Shown here: one piece after another, positions 43,812 to 52,406 of the stretch
Numbering within the stretch: position 1 is the stretch's first letter
Layout: each line of letters begins with the position of its first letter
NCBI GenBank assembly: GCA_003512955.1
Contig: DOTG01000003.1
Span: 62,001-126,000 of the forward strand
Direction of reading: 5' to 3'
DNA: 64,000 nucleotides
Origin: Marinilabiliales bacterium
GTDB taxonomy: Bacteria; Bacteroidota; Bacteroidia; Bacteroidales; SZUA-534
Position numbers and translations under genes: made by a program
Notes under the pieces: generated by a model
What the model was told of the DNA's origin: nothing
What the model saw: only the letters and a program-made list of their open reading frames with translations
Databases searched by the model: none

Positions 43812-43983
43812 AAAAAATAATTAAAAAATAACCTCAAAGTCAAACTGTTTATAATCTGGTATCTAAATAAAAAAATGGCGATACGGAAAGCTTGGAAATA
43901 GAATACTACCTAATCCGAATTATTTGAAACATTCAATATTGTTACTAATTTTCGGAGGAAATAGTGTGTTAAAATAATCATTT

Positions 43984-46011
43984 ATGAACCTGTTCCACTT
44001 TCAAAATCCTATTTCCGATCCTGTAATAGCTTTTACCATATTGCTATTTATTTTCCTGTTTTTTCCCTTAATCTCAAAAAGATTGAGGATTCCCGGAATT
44101 ATCGGGCTTTTAATAGCGGGTATTATTATTGGCCCCCATGGGTTCAACCTGATTTCGAAGGAAAGTGGCATTTCCATGTTTGGTACGGTGGGTCTTTTAT
44201 ACTTGATGTTTATTGCTGCTCTCGAAATCAACATGCGCGATTTTAAAAGATTTCGGAGCCATAGTATTGCATTTGGGGCTTTTACTTTCTTTTTTCCACT
44301 GATTCTGGGTTTTATAGTTACCCATTATATTTTCAAATTACCACTCTATTCCGCCTTGTTGTATTCGAGCATCTTCTCAACACACACCTTGGTATCGTAT
44401 CCAATTGTGGTAAAATACGGGATTGCCCGCCACCGGACTACTTCAATTACCGTAGGTGGGACAATAATAACCGATACCGGTGTTTTATTGCTTTTAACCA
44501 TCATCACGTCACTTGCTGCAAACAATGCCCAATGGTATTTCTGGATTGAATTATTACTGCGTTTTGTCGTTTTTTTATTGGTGGTCTTATATGTTTTTCC
44601 CATCATCAGCAAATGGTTCTTAAAGAACCTGCATGGTGACAACGGATTACAATATATTTCGGTTCTATTCATGGTGTTTTTAGCTGCCTTACTGGCGCAA
44701 GCCTTAGATATTGAGCCATTGATTGGTGCTTTTTTTGCCGGTTTAGCCTTAAATAAACTTATTCCCCATACTTCGCCACTGATGAACCGGATTATGTTCA
44801 TCGGACATAATCTGTTTGTCCCCTTTTTTATAATAAGTATTGGAATGCTTATTGATCTATCGCTATTTTTTACCAATATCCAATCACTGATATTTGCTGC
44901 TAGTATCTTAGTAGTTGCCGTATTTACAAAATTTCTGGCAGCATGGGTATTACGAAAACTGTTCCATTACTCTGCCGAAGAACAAAATCTTATTTTTGGA
45001 TTAAGTACCTCACATGCCGCTGCCACCATTGCAGTGGTTGTGGTGGGTTATGAAATTGGATTATTTGATGAATCTATTATGAACAGTACCATCATTTTAA
45101 TTTTTGTTTCGTGTATGGTCAGTTCATTTATTACAGAAAAAGCGGCACAAAGGCTCTCTGCTCACTTAACCGATAAACGGAAAACCCTTTCACCTATTAA
45201 AGAAGATCGGATTTTGGTCCCTGTTTCGAATCCAAATAACCTGAAATATTTAATTGACTTTTCTATCATTCTCAAAAAATCGTCCAAAGAAATCCCCATT
45301 TATCCGTTAACAGTTATTTCAGATCCTAAAAAAGCACAATCCATGATGGATTCATTTCACAAAAAAGTTGAAACCTACATGGTTGATGCCGCTTCAACTG
45401 AACACGTGTTACATCCGGTGGTCAAAAGGGATATATCCGTTGTAAGCGGGATATTAAGCGCTGCCAGCCAAAACCATATCACACGGATTATTATAGGATG
45501 GAATGGCAAAATTACAACCAGTAATTATTTTTTAGGAACTTTACTTGAAAACCTGGTGCGAAAAGCAAACCAAATGATTGTGGTTATAAAACTCAATAAA
45601 CCCCTGGAAGATTTTGACAAGATATCGGTTTATATCACTAACGATGCTGAGTACGAACCGGGTTTTTTTGAAAGTATTGATAGCATCATGACCTTATCCG
45701 ATCACATCAGAGTAAACCCTGTATTTCATGGCTCCGATGAAACCCTCAAACAGGTAAAAATGATTACAGACTCAAAACATGGTGATACTTATGGCACGTT
45801 TGAAGTTTCGAACAAATGGAAAGAAATGCAAAAAGGACCAACCGAAATTACAGATGATGAACTGACATTTACCATTCTGGCCCGTCCTATGTCAATCAAA
45901 TTCAGCTCCGATATCGATAAAGTGACTAAAATCTTCTCAAAATACTACAGCAAATTCAGTTTCGGCATTATTTACCCGGCAGTGGATGAGGCAACTACTC
46001 AGATCAATTAA
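43984..46011 (+). CDS. CPA2-family cation:proton antiporter with C-terminal universal-stress-like domains
   Basis: 675 aa. Residues ~10-395 contain about 12-13 transmembrane helices with family phrases 'RIPGIIGLLIAGIIIGPHGFNLI', 'GTVGLLYLMFIAALEINM', 'GTIITDTGVLLLL' (the acidic pair is reduced to TD), 'EPLIGAFFAGLALNKLI' and 'LSTSHAAATIAVVVVGYEIGL'. Residues ~405-675 are soluble and read as two UspA-like repeats ('DRILVPVSNPNNLKYLIDFSIIL', 'ITRIIIGWNG'), a common nucleotide-binding C-terminus on CPA2 proteins of Bacteroidota. It probably exchanges Na+ or K+ for protons at the inner membrane; ion specificity is not evident. Its stop codon is only one base from the converging methyltransferase gene. 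Confidence 0.88.
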   Translation: MNLFHFQNPISDPVIAFTILLFIFLFFPLISKRLRIPGIIGLLIAGIIIGPHGFNLISKESGISMFGTVGLLYLMFIAALEINMRDFKRFRSHSIAFGAFTFFFPLILGFIVTHYIFKLPLYSALLYSSIFSTHTLVSYPIVVKYGIARHRTTSITVGGTIITDTGVLLLLTIITSLAANNAQWYFWIELLLRFVVFLLVVLYVFPIISKWFLKNLHGDNGLQYISVLFMVFLAALLAQALDIEPLIGAFFAGLALNKLIPHTSPLMNRIMFIGHNLFVPFFIISIGMLIDLSLFFTNIQSLIFAASILVVAVFTKFLAAWVLRKLFHYSAEEQNLIFGLSTSHAAATIAVVVVGYEIGLFDESIMNSTIILIFVSCMVSSFITEKAAQRLSAHLTDKRKTLSPIKEDRILVPVSNPNNLKYLIDFSIILKKSSKEIPIYPLTVISDPKKAQSMMDSFHKKVETYMVDAASTEHVLHPVVKRDISVVSGILSAASQNHITRIIIGWNGKITTSNYFLGTLLENLVRKANQMIVVIKLNKPLEDFDKISVYITNDAEYEPGFFESIDSIMTLSDHIRVNPVFHGSDETLKQVKMITDSKHGDTYGTFEVSNKWKEMQKGPTEITDDELTFTILARPMSIKFSSDIDKVTKIFSKYYSKFSFGIIYPAVDEATTQIN

Positions 46012-46012
46012 T

Positions 46013-47197
46013 TTACTCCACAAACAGCACCAGCCCTTTCAGGTATTCGCTCTCAGGGTGGTAAATACTTATGGGGTGATCGGCTGGCTGCGATAGTTGG
46101 TGCAGGATACGCACATTGCGCCGGGCATTGGCCGAGGCGGCAAACACCGATTTCCGGAATTCCTCTTTACTCACTGCCTGCGAACAGGAGAAGGTAAACA
46201 GTATTCCACCGGGTTTTATCTGCTCCAGTGCTTTTTGGTTGATGCGCTTATAACCTTGCAGGGCATTGTTCAAAGCCTTTTGGTGCTTGGCAAAAGCCGG
46301 AGGATCGAGGATGATTACATCATATTTTTCCGATGTCTGATTGAAAAAGTCGAAAGCATCCATGGCAAAACCTTCGTGAGGTGCATTATCGCCAAAATTT
46401 AGTACCACATTTTTATTGGTCTGTTCAATAGCCGGCTTGGAGGCATCCACCGAGTGAACCAGGGTAGCCCCGGCTTTTAGCGCATAGATGGAAAATCCCC
46501 CGGTGTAACCAAACACGTTGCATACTTTTTTTCCTTTGGAATAACCGGCAACCAGTTTCCGGTTTTCGCGCTGATCGACAAAAAATCCGGTTTTTTGTCC
46601 CGCTTCCCAGTCAATCAGGAATTTGTGCCCATATTCTGTTACCATCCCTTCACTGTTTCCGCCCAACAAATACCCGTCTTTCGGGTTCAGGTTAGCTTTA
46701 AAAGGTAGGGTTCCCTCGCTTTTATCGTAAATAGCGGTTATCTTTTCTTTTAGAATCTGTTTCAGTAATACTGCCAGTTTTTCACGCAACAGGTACATCC
46801 CCACGGAATGCGCCTGTATAACAGCAGTTCCGTTGTAAAAATCGATAATAAGGCCCGGCATTCCGTCGCCCTCGCCATGTACCAGCCTGCACACATTTAA
46901 TTCCGGATGGTCGAAAAAACCCAGTTGCTGCCGGAAATGAACGGCTGATTTGAGTTTGTTCTTCCAGAAAATATCGTCGATGCGTACTTTTTCGAAGGAA
47001 AAAATCCGGACAGCGATAGAGCCCACCTGGAAATGGCCCAATGCCAGAAATTCCTCATGATTATCGCAGACCTCCACCACATCGCCTTCTTCCGGTTGAC
47101 CGATCATTTCTTTTATGGCGCCTGAAAATATCCAGGGGTGAAACCTGCGGATGGACTGTTCCTTACCCGATTTTAGGGTGATTTTTATGTTGTTCAT
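46013..47197 (-). CDS. class I SAM-dependent rRNA methyltransferase, RlmI/RlmK-like
   Basis: 394 aa from ATG 47197 ('MNNIKITLKSGKEQSIRRFHPWIFSGAI'); the frame is open further upstream, but that part overlaps the exonuclease gene and lacks family similarity. An N-terminal PUA domain (~1-80) is followed by an EEHEE-like middle ('CRLVHGEGDGMPGLIIDFYNG') and a Rossmann methyltransferase domain with 'VCNVFGYTGGFSIYALKAGA' (SAM loop), 'SVDASKPAIEQTNKNV' and 'DVIILDPPAFAK' (the DPPxF catalytic motif), then 'GGILFTFSCS'. Close in layout to RlmI, which makes m5C1962 in 23S rRNA. It is last in an operon with a DUF5063 protein and an RNase D-like exonuclease, a grouping typical of Bacteroidota. Confidence 0.9.
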   Translation of the reverse strand: MNNIKITLKSGKEQSIRRFHPWIFSGAIKEMIGQPEEGDVVEVCDNHEEFLALGHFQVGSIAVRIFSFEKVRIDDIFWKNKLKSAVHFRQQLGFFDHPELNVCRLVHGEGDGMPGLIIDFYNGTAVIQAHSVGMYLLREKLAVLLKQILKEKITAIYDKSEGTLPFKANLNPKDGYLLGGNSEGMVTEYGHKFLIDWEAGQKTGFFVDQRENRKLVAGYSKGKKVCNVFGYTGGFSIYALKAGATLVHSVDASKPAIEQTNKNVVLNFGDNAPHEGFAMDAFDFFNQTSEKYDVIILDPPAFAKHQKALNNALQGYKRINQKALEQIKPGGILFTFSCSQAVSKEEFRKSVFAASANARRNVRILHQLSQPADHPISIYHPESEYLKGLVLFVE

Positions 47198-47228
47198 TTC
47201 CAGATTTTCAATTGATAAGCAGATAGGA

Positions 47229-47810
47229 TCAGGAAGCCTTTTCAATTTCCAACAGTCGGTTATATATTCCGAGGGACACCCAGGCATCGGTAGCCGCATA
47301 TTTAATTTGGGCTTCGGTGAGTTGATCGGCTTCCCAGTTTGATGTTTGCTGAGCCTTTGAGATACGGAATCCCAATAAAAGACCGGAAAGCTTTTTCAGG
47401 CTGAAGCTTTCAATCTGAAAATCTTTCACTTTTTCCTGAATCTCGACAAACCCCGAAGGTTCAAAAGAATGAATATTTTTAAGTGCTTTAATATCGTCTT
47501 TAATAGCCACCCCCACTTTCACAATTTTAGGATCGGAAAGCACTTCCATCAATTCTGGCGGGAGCCCCATTTTATTGATTCTGAAAATAAAAGCTGACTT
47601 TTCGGTAGCCAATTGCAGCAGGGCAACCTGGTTTTTCTTTCCTTTGGCAAAGTTGGGTTTGGTTTCGGTATCAAAACCGAGCACTTTCTGCTTCTTCAAA
47701 AAGGGGGCAATTTTTTTCACATCGCGGGCAAAATCCATGACAATGATTTCGCCATCAAACCCTTGAACCGGCAGTTCGTTCAACTCCTCTTTCGAGATGC
47801 ATTTATTCAT
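47229..47810 (-). CDS. 3'-5' exonuclease, RNase D-like DEDDy family
   Basis: 193 aa from ATG 47810, whose first bases overlap the stop of the upstream gene; the longer open frame to 47906 runs inside that gene. Exo I 'LGFDTETKP' (Asp-x-Glu), Exo II region 'GVAIKDDIKAL' and Exo III 'YAATDAW' (Tyr-x(3)-Asp) are all present, so the four acidic residues and the Tyr of DEDDy nucleases are intact. No HRDC or helicase domain is present, so it is a minimal single-domain enzyme. Likely role in 3' trimming of structured RNA, consistent with its rRNA-methyltransferase neighbour. Translationally coupled to the DUF5063 gene by an 8-base overlap. Confidence 0.88.
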   Translation of the reverse strand: MNKCISKEELNELPVQGFDGEIIVMDFARDVKKIAPFLKKQKVLGFDTETKPNFAKGKKNQVALLQLATEKSAFIFRINKMGLPPELMEVLSDPKIVKVGVAIKDDIKALKNIHSFEPSGFVEIQEKVKDFQIESFSLKKLSGLLLGFRISKAQQTSNWEADQLTEAQIKYAATDAWVSLGIYNRLLEIEKAS

Positions 47811-48429
47811 CGTCGGCCTCCTCCCCTTCAGATGCCCAACCAAAATCGGACCACTGGCGTTTTCCACGCTTTTCCGGGTCAAAATCCTCAACAGACCTGC
47901 CATCATTCTGGTTCAGGTTCGCCCCACCATACAATAAATGATGCAACACCCTGATGACATTGACCAAACGCTGCCCCCAAAAATCCTTGAAATTGTTTTT
48001 ACATTCCCAAATGGCATCATTCATAATCTCCGGTGTTCCCATGCCATAGAGGGTGATAAAATCTTTCAAATCCTGATAGATGTCGGCAAAACCTTCCGAA
48101 AGGCTGGTCATTTGCTGCTCGTCGCTCAAGGAATCGAACACCTCGATGTAGGCATCCACCCCTTTTAACTTTTTAGCCACCGCGTGGAACACCTCCTCCC
48201 ACTCCTCCTGGGTAACAGTTTTGTCAATCATCTCGGGCATTACCGATTCAGTATCGGGGAGGATGATGGCTTTGAGATATAACAAAGGCAATAAACGGTG
48301 CGATTTATCAACAAAATCTTTTTGCGACAGCAGCGACAGTTTATCAACCATATTACAATACTGAGCAGCTAAGGCTGTAAAACCCACCACATTCTCTGAA
48401 TAAACTATCGATTCAAAATCCTGATCCAT
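47803..48429 (-). CDS. DUF5063 domain-containing protein
   Basis: 208 aa from ATG 48429 ('MDQDFESIVYSENVVGFTALAAQYC'). A small helical protein: 'LPLLYLKAIILPDTE', 'DAYIEVFDSLSDEQQMTSLSEGFADIYQDLKDFITLYG', 'ECKNNFKDFWGQRLVNVIRVLHHLLY', ending in a very acidic tail 'EGEEADDE'. This is the DUF5063 family, consistently placed before the 3'-5' exonuclease and rRNA methyltransferase genes in Bacteroidota. Function is unknown; conserved operon membership suggests a part in rRNA maturation or quality control (inference). The end overlaps the exonuclease start. Confidence 0.85.
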   Translation of the reverse strand: MDQDFESIVYSENVVGFTALAAQYCNMVDKLSLLSQKDFVDKSHRLLPLLYLKAIILPDTESVMPEMIDKTVTQEEWEEVFHAVAKKLKGVDAYIEVFDSLSDEQQMTSLSEGFADIYQDLKDFITLYGMGTPEIMNDAIWECKNNFKDFWGQRLVNVIRVLHHLLYGGANLNQNDGRSVEDFDPEKRGKRQWSDFGWASEGEEADDE

Positions 48430-48446
48430 TATTAAAAAAATATGCG

Positions 48447-48476
48447 CAAAAGTAATGAACAATTGGTAATTAACAA
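48447..48476 (-). promoter_or_regulatory. Bacteroidota-type promoter of the DUF5063-exonuclease-methyltransferase operon
   Basis: On the minus strand TACTTTTG (48447-48454) matches the -7 box and TTG (48474-48476) lies 19 bases upstream. The ATG at 48429 follows 17 bases downstream. Confidence 0.65.
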
Positions 48477-48632
48477 TGAGTTATGACCAATAACACGCAA
48501 CACGGTGAAATTATTATAGCTTTGGTTAAGACTGAAATAGGAAGAATATAAAATTGTATGCCCCAATTTTATAATTTTTGTTTGATGATACCGAACAAAA
48601 AGGAATATTATCCGACTAAATATTTATTCCGT

Positions 48633-49751
48633 TTAATTTTTATTCCACCTGACAATTGGGAACAACACCGATACCGATGCTATCAATACATACAGCGCAT
48701 GAGCCAATTCAAAAAAAGGAAGATACACCAACAATGAGGACGGTTTCCCAAAAAAGCGTAGTACATGGGTAAAAAACCAAAGATCAACCATCGTTTTGAT
48801 GCTAAACAGACAAAGGAAAAGCATCACATATTGGATGTTGAAAAAAGCTAACAACATAGCCAGAATCAAGGAGAAGGCCACGCCTAGAACTACTCCGGCA
48901 ATAAATAGGGTATCAAAATCGCGATAGCCCGGTGCTTTCGATGCCCACCGGAACCGTTGCTTCAGGAACGCTTTCAGGTTATCGGCCCCGTTAGTTAGAA
49001 CCACGGTTTCGGGTGATTTCAGGTAATGAATCTTTGAAGGATCGATTCTTTTAAACTGATGCAGCAAAAAAACATCATCTCCTGAAATATACTCACGTTT
49101 GAAAGGATCAGAAAACCGTTGATACACCTCCTTTTTAAATGCCAGGTTTGCCCCGTTGCACATCACCGGACGGTTGATGCCCACGGCCCCGGCTGTAGTC
49201 CCCATCAGGCTGATATATTCCAGTGCCTGGAATTTCTGAAACCATGAAGTCCCGGTTCTCAGTTGCATGGGGCCGATGATTAGGTCCGCGTGGTGCATTT
49301 CATAATATTGTACCAATGTATGCAGCCAGTTGAGTGGATATTCACTATCAGCATCTACAGTAACCAATAATTCACCCTTTGAGTGTAAAATCCCATATTC
49401 CAATGCTCTCTTTTTTCCAGGATTCTGGTTTCTTAAATAAACTACATGAGGGTTTTGCCTGCTACACTCCTGTGCTATTTCTTTAGAATCATCGCTTGAT
49501 AAATCATCCACCAGAATGATTTCTAAGTCAGAAACCGGGAAAGATTGATTCAACAGGCTTTCCAAACAGGTCTTGATATGTCGCGATTCGTTGCGGAAAG
49601 GAACTATCACCGAAACTTTTGTATGGATAGTATAAGTTGTTGTATGAAATGATTTTAATCGTTTCCAACCTTTCAGAAAAGATAGAATGACGACCGTGTA
49701 AGTTGTTATGAAAACAACTGTTGTAATGCAAATGACAAGGTACAAAGCCAT
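48633..49751 (-). CDS. membrane-bound family 2 glycosyltransferase
   Basis: 372 aa. N-terminal transmembrane helix (~5-25), then a GT-A domain: 'VSVIVPFRNESRHIKTCLESLLNQSFP' (nucleotide-binding start), 'IILVDDLSSDDS', 'LLVTVDADSEYPLNWL' (DxD-type metal site), 'GANLAFKKEVY', 'GDDVFLLHQFKR' and 'FLKQRFRWASK' (the Q/RxxRW motif of processive GT2 enzymes). Three more helices follow (~280-365). The layout resembles enzymes that build surface polysaccharide or hydroxylated glycolipid headgroups. Acceptor unknown. Downstream of pgl on the same strand at 53 bases, with its own promoter box. Confidence 0.88.
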   Translation of the reverse strand: MALYLVICITTVVFITTYTVVILSFLKGWKRLKSFHTTTYTIHTKVSVIVPFRNESRHIKTCLESLLNQSFPVSDLEIILVDDLSSDDSKEIAQECSRQNPHVVYLRNQNPGKKRALEYGILHSKGELLVTVDADSEYPLNWLHTLVQYYEMHHADLIIGPMQLRTGTSWFQKFQALEYISLMGTTAGAVGINRPVMCNGANLAFKKEVYQRFSDPFKREYISGDDVFLLHQFKRIDPSKIHYLKSPETVVLTNGADNLKAFLKQRFRWASKAPGYRDFDTLFIAGVVLGVAFSLILAMLLAFFNIQYVMLFLCLFSIKTMVDLWFFTHVLRFFGKPSSLLVYLPFFELAHALYVLIASVSVLFPIVRWNKN

Positions 49752-49770
49752 GACCTAATTTTGATTTGTA

Positions 49771-49778
49771 CAAAAATA
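49771..49778 (-). promoter_or_regulatory. -7 promoter box of the GT2 gene
   Basis: On the minus strand TATTTTTG matches TAnnTTTG, 19 bases before the ATG at 49751. No -33 element is clear, so this is a weak assignment. Confidence 0.35.
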
Positions 49779-49804
49779 GGGGAATAAAATTGTAGAATAT
49801 AATG

Positions 49805-50524
49805 TTATGATAAAAGAGATGCAGCCCCGGCATCCAAAACCCAGGTTAAATTCCCGTTCACCTGATAAATATGAGCAGCCGGGTATTTTTCAAAGCCAGA
49901 AAGCTTCTCAAAAATAGTTTTTAAAACCGGAGCTTTGCTTTGTCCGGTAACCAAAAAATAAAGATGCCTGGCATTATTAATCACATTTCCTGTCAAGGTT
50001 ATTCTTTGCTGGTAGCTGTAAGGATTCTTTGTCGTTTCAACCCATTGGGAAGCATTCAACAGTTCCAATGATGGGGAAAATATGGATGCGGTATGACCGT
50101 CGTCACCCATTCCTAAAAGCACGATATCGAATTGCGGCAACTCATTGGACAAAACAACAAACCTGCCCACTTCTTCTGCATAACGGACTGCTTCCAATTC
50201 CGGTTCATTCTCCCCCATCATCCGGTGGATGTTCTGCGGTGGGATTGGAACCTGATCAAACAAGGTCTTCTTAGTATTTCCATAATTGCTTTCGGGGCTT
50301 TCGGGTTCTACACAACGTTCATCGACCCAAAAGAAATGAAGCTTTTCCCAAGGTATCTTATATAAATAATTTTTTGCCCAATGCTCAAACAACAGGTAAG
50401 GAGTAGTTCCTCCTGAAATAGCCAACGTAACCATCGGTTTTTGTGATGAAAGAATGATTTGAACTAATTCATCGGCCAGATTGGCAGCAGCTTGTTCTTT
50501 GTTATTGTATATTTTAATACTCAT
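49805..50524 (-). CDS. pgl: 6-phosphogluconolactonase
   Basis: 239 aa, the usual DevB/Pgl length. NagB/RpiA-like fold with 'MVTLAISGGTTPYLLFEHWA', 'LHFFWVDERCVEPESPESNYG' (the conserved DER-C...SN-x site), 'DIVLLGMGDDGHTASIFS' (catalytic GDGHTAS motif) and 'ITLTGNVINNARHLYFLVTGQSKA'. It hydrolyses 6-phosphogluconolactone to 6-phosphogluconate, step two of the oxidative pentose phosphate pathway, in the cytoplasm. It follows zwf by 110 bases on the same strand, and gnd is divergent, so all three steps are clustered. Confidence 0.94.
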   Translation of the reverse strand: MSIKIYNNKEQAAANLADELVQIILSSQKPMVTLAISGGTTPYLLFEHWAKNYLYKIPWEKLHFFWVDERCVEPESPESNYGNTKKTLFDQVPIPPQNIHRMMGENEPELEAVRYAEEVGRFVVLSNELPQFDIVLLGMGDDGHTASIFSPSLELLNASQWVETTKNPYSYQQRITLTGNVINNARHLYFLVTGQSKAPVLKTIFEKLSGFEKYPAAHIYQVNGNLTWVLDAGAASLLS

Positions 50525-50634
50525 CGTTTTAAATTTTATAGCCTTACATGGGAACTTTTCTATTTTTTTTGAAAACCATTAACTAGCAAATTATAAAATC
50601 GACAAAGCCTATCTGAAAGTCTAGTTTCTAAATC

Positions 50635-52158
50635 TTATAACTCACAATATTCTCCATCGTTACTCAGGTTCTTGCAAGGGTAACGCCAGGTGATTTCGGG
50701 TTCCTCAATCAACGAATCGGCATGTTCAGGCCCCCAGGTTCCTGCCGGATAGCCATACACCGGAATATCGGGGTGGTTTTTCCATGCATCCAAAATAGGT
50801 TGCACAAATGCCCAGGCCTCTTCTACGGCATCGCCACGGATGTAAAGGGTAGAATCGCCCTGCATGCAATCGAGCAACAGCCGTTCATAAGCCGACGTAA
50901 GCTTAACACCGGTAACATCGGAATAGTGAAAATCCATGTTGGCATTTTGCACATTAAATCCGGCACCGGGAATTTTCATCCCAAATTTAAACAGCAGACC
51001 TTCATCGGGCTGTACGCGGATTACCAACTGGTTATGTGTATTAATGGTTTCGTATTGATGCGAAAAGATATGGTGCGGCGATTTTTTAAAATGAATCACA
51101 ATTTCAGTAACCTTTGTTGGAAGCCGTTTTCCAGTACGGATGTAAAACGGCACCTCATTCCAACGCCAATTGTCGATAAAGAATTTCATAGCTACATAAG
51201 TCTCCGTGCGGCTTTCGGGCGAAACTCCCTGCTCCTCGCGGTAGCCAGGCAAATGTTCCCCTTTCATGGTAGCACCGGTATATTGCCCACGGATAACATA
51301 TTTTGCAACCTCCTCTTCCTTAATGGGACGCAACGATTGGAACACCTTAAGTGTTTCGTTACGGATAGCTTTTGATTCGGCATGAATGGGTGGTTCCATA
51401 GCCACAATCCCCACCAGTTGCAACAAGTGGTTCTGAACCATGTCGCGCAAAGCCCCGGCATTATCGTAATAACCGCCACGCCCCTCAAGCCCTAAGTCTT
51501 CCGATGAGGTAATTTCCACATGATGCACATAATTCCGGTTCCAGAGCGGTTCAAAAATACCGTTGGCAAACCGCATCACCAGAACATTTTGAACCGTTTC
51601 CTTACCCAGATAATGATCAATCCGGTAAATCTGGTTTTCAACAAAATAATTCAACAGGCTTTTGTTCAACTTTCTGGCTGAATCAAGATCTACCCCAAAA
51701 GGTTTTTCAATAATAATCCGTTTCCAGGAAACATCTTCTTCATCTTTGTTGATGCCCGCGAATGTTAGCCCTTGGGCTATCTTCTCGTAAAGCGATGGAG
51801 GGGTTGCCAGATAATAGATGTAATTCTCCGGCATGTTCCCCTGCTTCCTTAAAGCATCCAATTTATCTTTCAACAGGTGGTATTGCTGCGCATCGGAGGT
51901 ATCAATGGTAATATAACTGGTTACATTTAAAAATTGCTCTGCCTTTGCATGAGTTATCGCTTCGTTGGGGAGCCAGCCTGACATTTTATCACGAAATCCG
52001 GTATCGGAAAGTTCGGTGCGCCCGACCCCAACAATAAAAAAATTTTCAGGCAACAAATCTTGGACAAACAAATCATACAAGGCCGGAATCAGCTTGCGCT
52101 TAGTCAAATCGCCCGATGCCCCGAAAATGACAATAATATGTGGTTCTGGTTTATTCAT
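50635..52158 (-). CDS. zwf: glucose-6-phosphate 1-dehydrogenase
   Basis: 507 aa. N-terminal dinucleotide-binding site 'IFGASGDLTKRKLIPALYDL' (GASGDLxxRKL), active-site 'RIDHYLGKETVQN' with catalytic His, 'EKPFGVDLDSARKLN', and C-terminal domain phrases 'EVPFYIRTGKRLPTK', 'PDEGLLFKFGMKIPG' and 'AYERLLLDCMQGDSTLY'. Full length and complete. It oxidises glucose-6-phosphate to 6-phosphogluconolactone and makes NADPH. First gene of a zwf-pgl unit; the intergenic 247 bases to the divergent gnd gene contain no clear TAnnTTTG box in either direction. Confidence 0.96.
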   Translation of the reverse strand: MNKPEPHIIVIFGASGDLTKRKLIPALYDLFVQDLLPENFFIVGVGRTELSDTGFRDKMSGWLPNEAITHAKAEQFLNVTSYITIDTSDAQQYHLLKDKLDALRKQGNMPENYIYYLATPPSLYEKIAQGLTFAGINKDEEDVSWKRIIIEKPFGVDLDSARKLNKSLLNYFVENQIYRIDHYLGKETVQNVLVMRFANGIFEPLWNRNYVHHVEITSSEDLGLEGRGGYYDNAGALRDMVQNHLLQLVGIVAMEPPIHAESKAIRNETLKVFQSLRPIKEEEVAKYVIRGQYTGATMKGEHLPGYREEQGVSPESRTETYVAMKFFIDNWRWNEVPFYIRTGKRLPTKVTEIVIHFKKSPHHIFSHQYETINTHNQLVIRVQPDEGLLFKFGMKIPGAGFNVQNANMDFHYSDVTGVKLTSAYERLLLDCMQGDSTLYIRGDAVEEAWAFVQPILDAWKNHPDIPVYGYPAGTWGPEHADSLIEEPEITWRYPCKNLSNDGEYCEL

Positions 52159-52406
52159 TGTTTAAGTTTTGTAAATGTATGGATTCTCTATAAAAATGAG
52201 GCCAACTATTATTGGCGTTTTTTTTGATAAGAATTCGGAACGTGTAAAAAACAGAAAACCATTTAGAATGTTCTTATTTGCCGAATCATTAATTTATGGT
52301 TACCTTATATTAACTTCCCATCTTTTCAAAAGGTGCTCTGTTTGAAAAAAAGGCCAAACTTGCAGATGTAAATCTTCGAATGGTAAATTATTGATAAATT
52401 GAATAT

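Noticed and set aside
47198..47299. N-terminal extension of the RlmI-like protein
   Set aside because: It overlaps the exonuclease coding end and contributes no PUA-domain residues; ATG 47197 starts the family-typical sequence.
47811..47906. N-terminal extension of the RNase D-like exonuclease
   Set aside because: It runs antisense-free but inside the DUF5063 coding end; the ATG at 47810 overlapping the stop is the normal coupled start.
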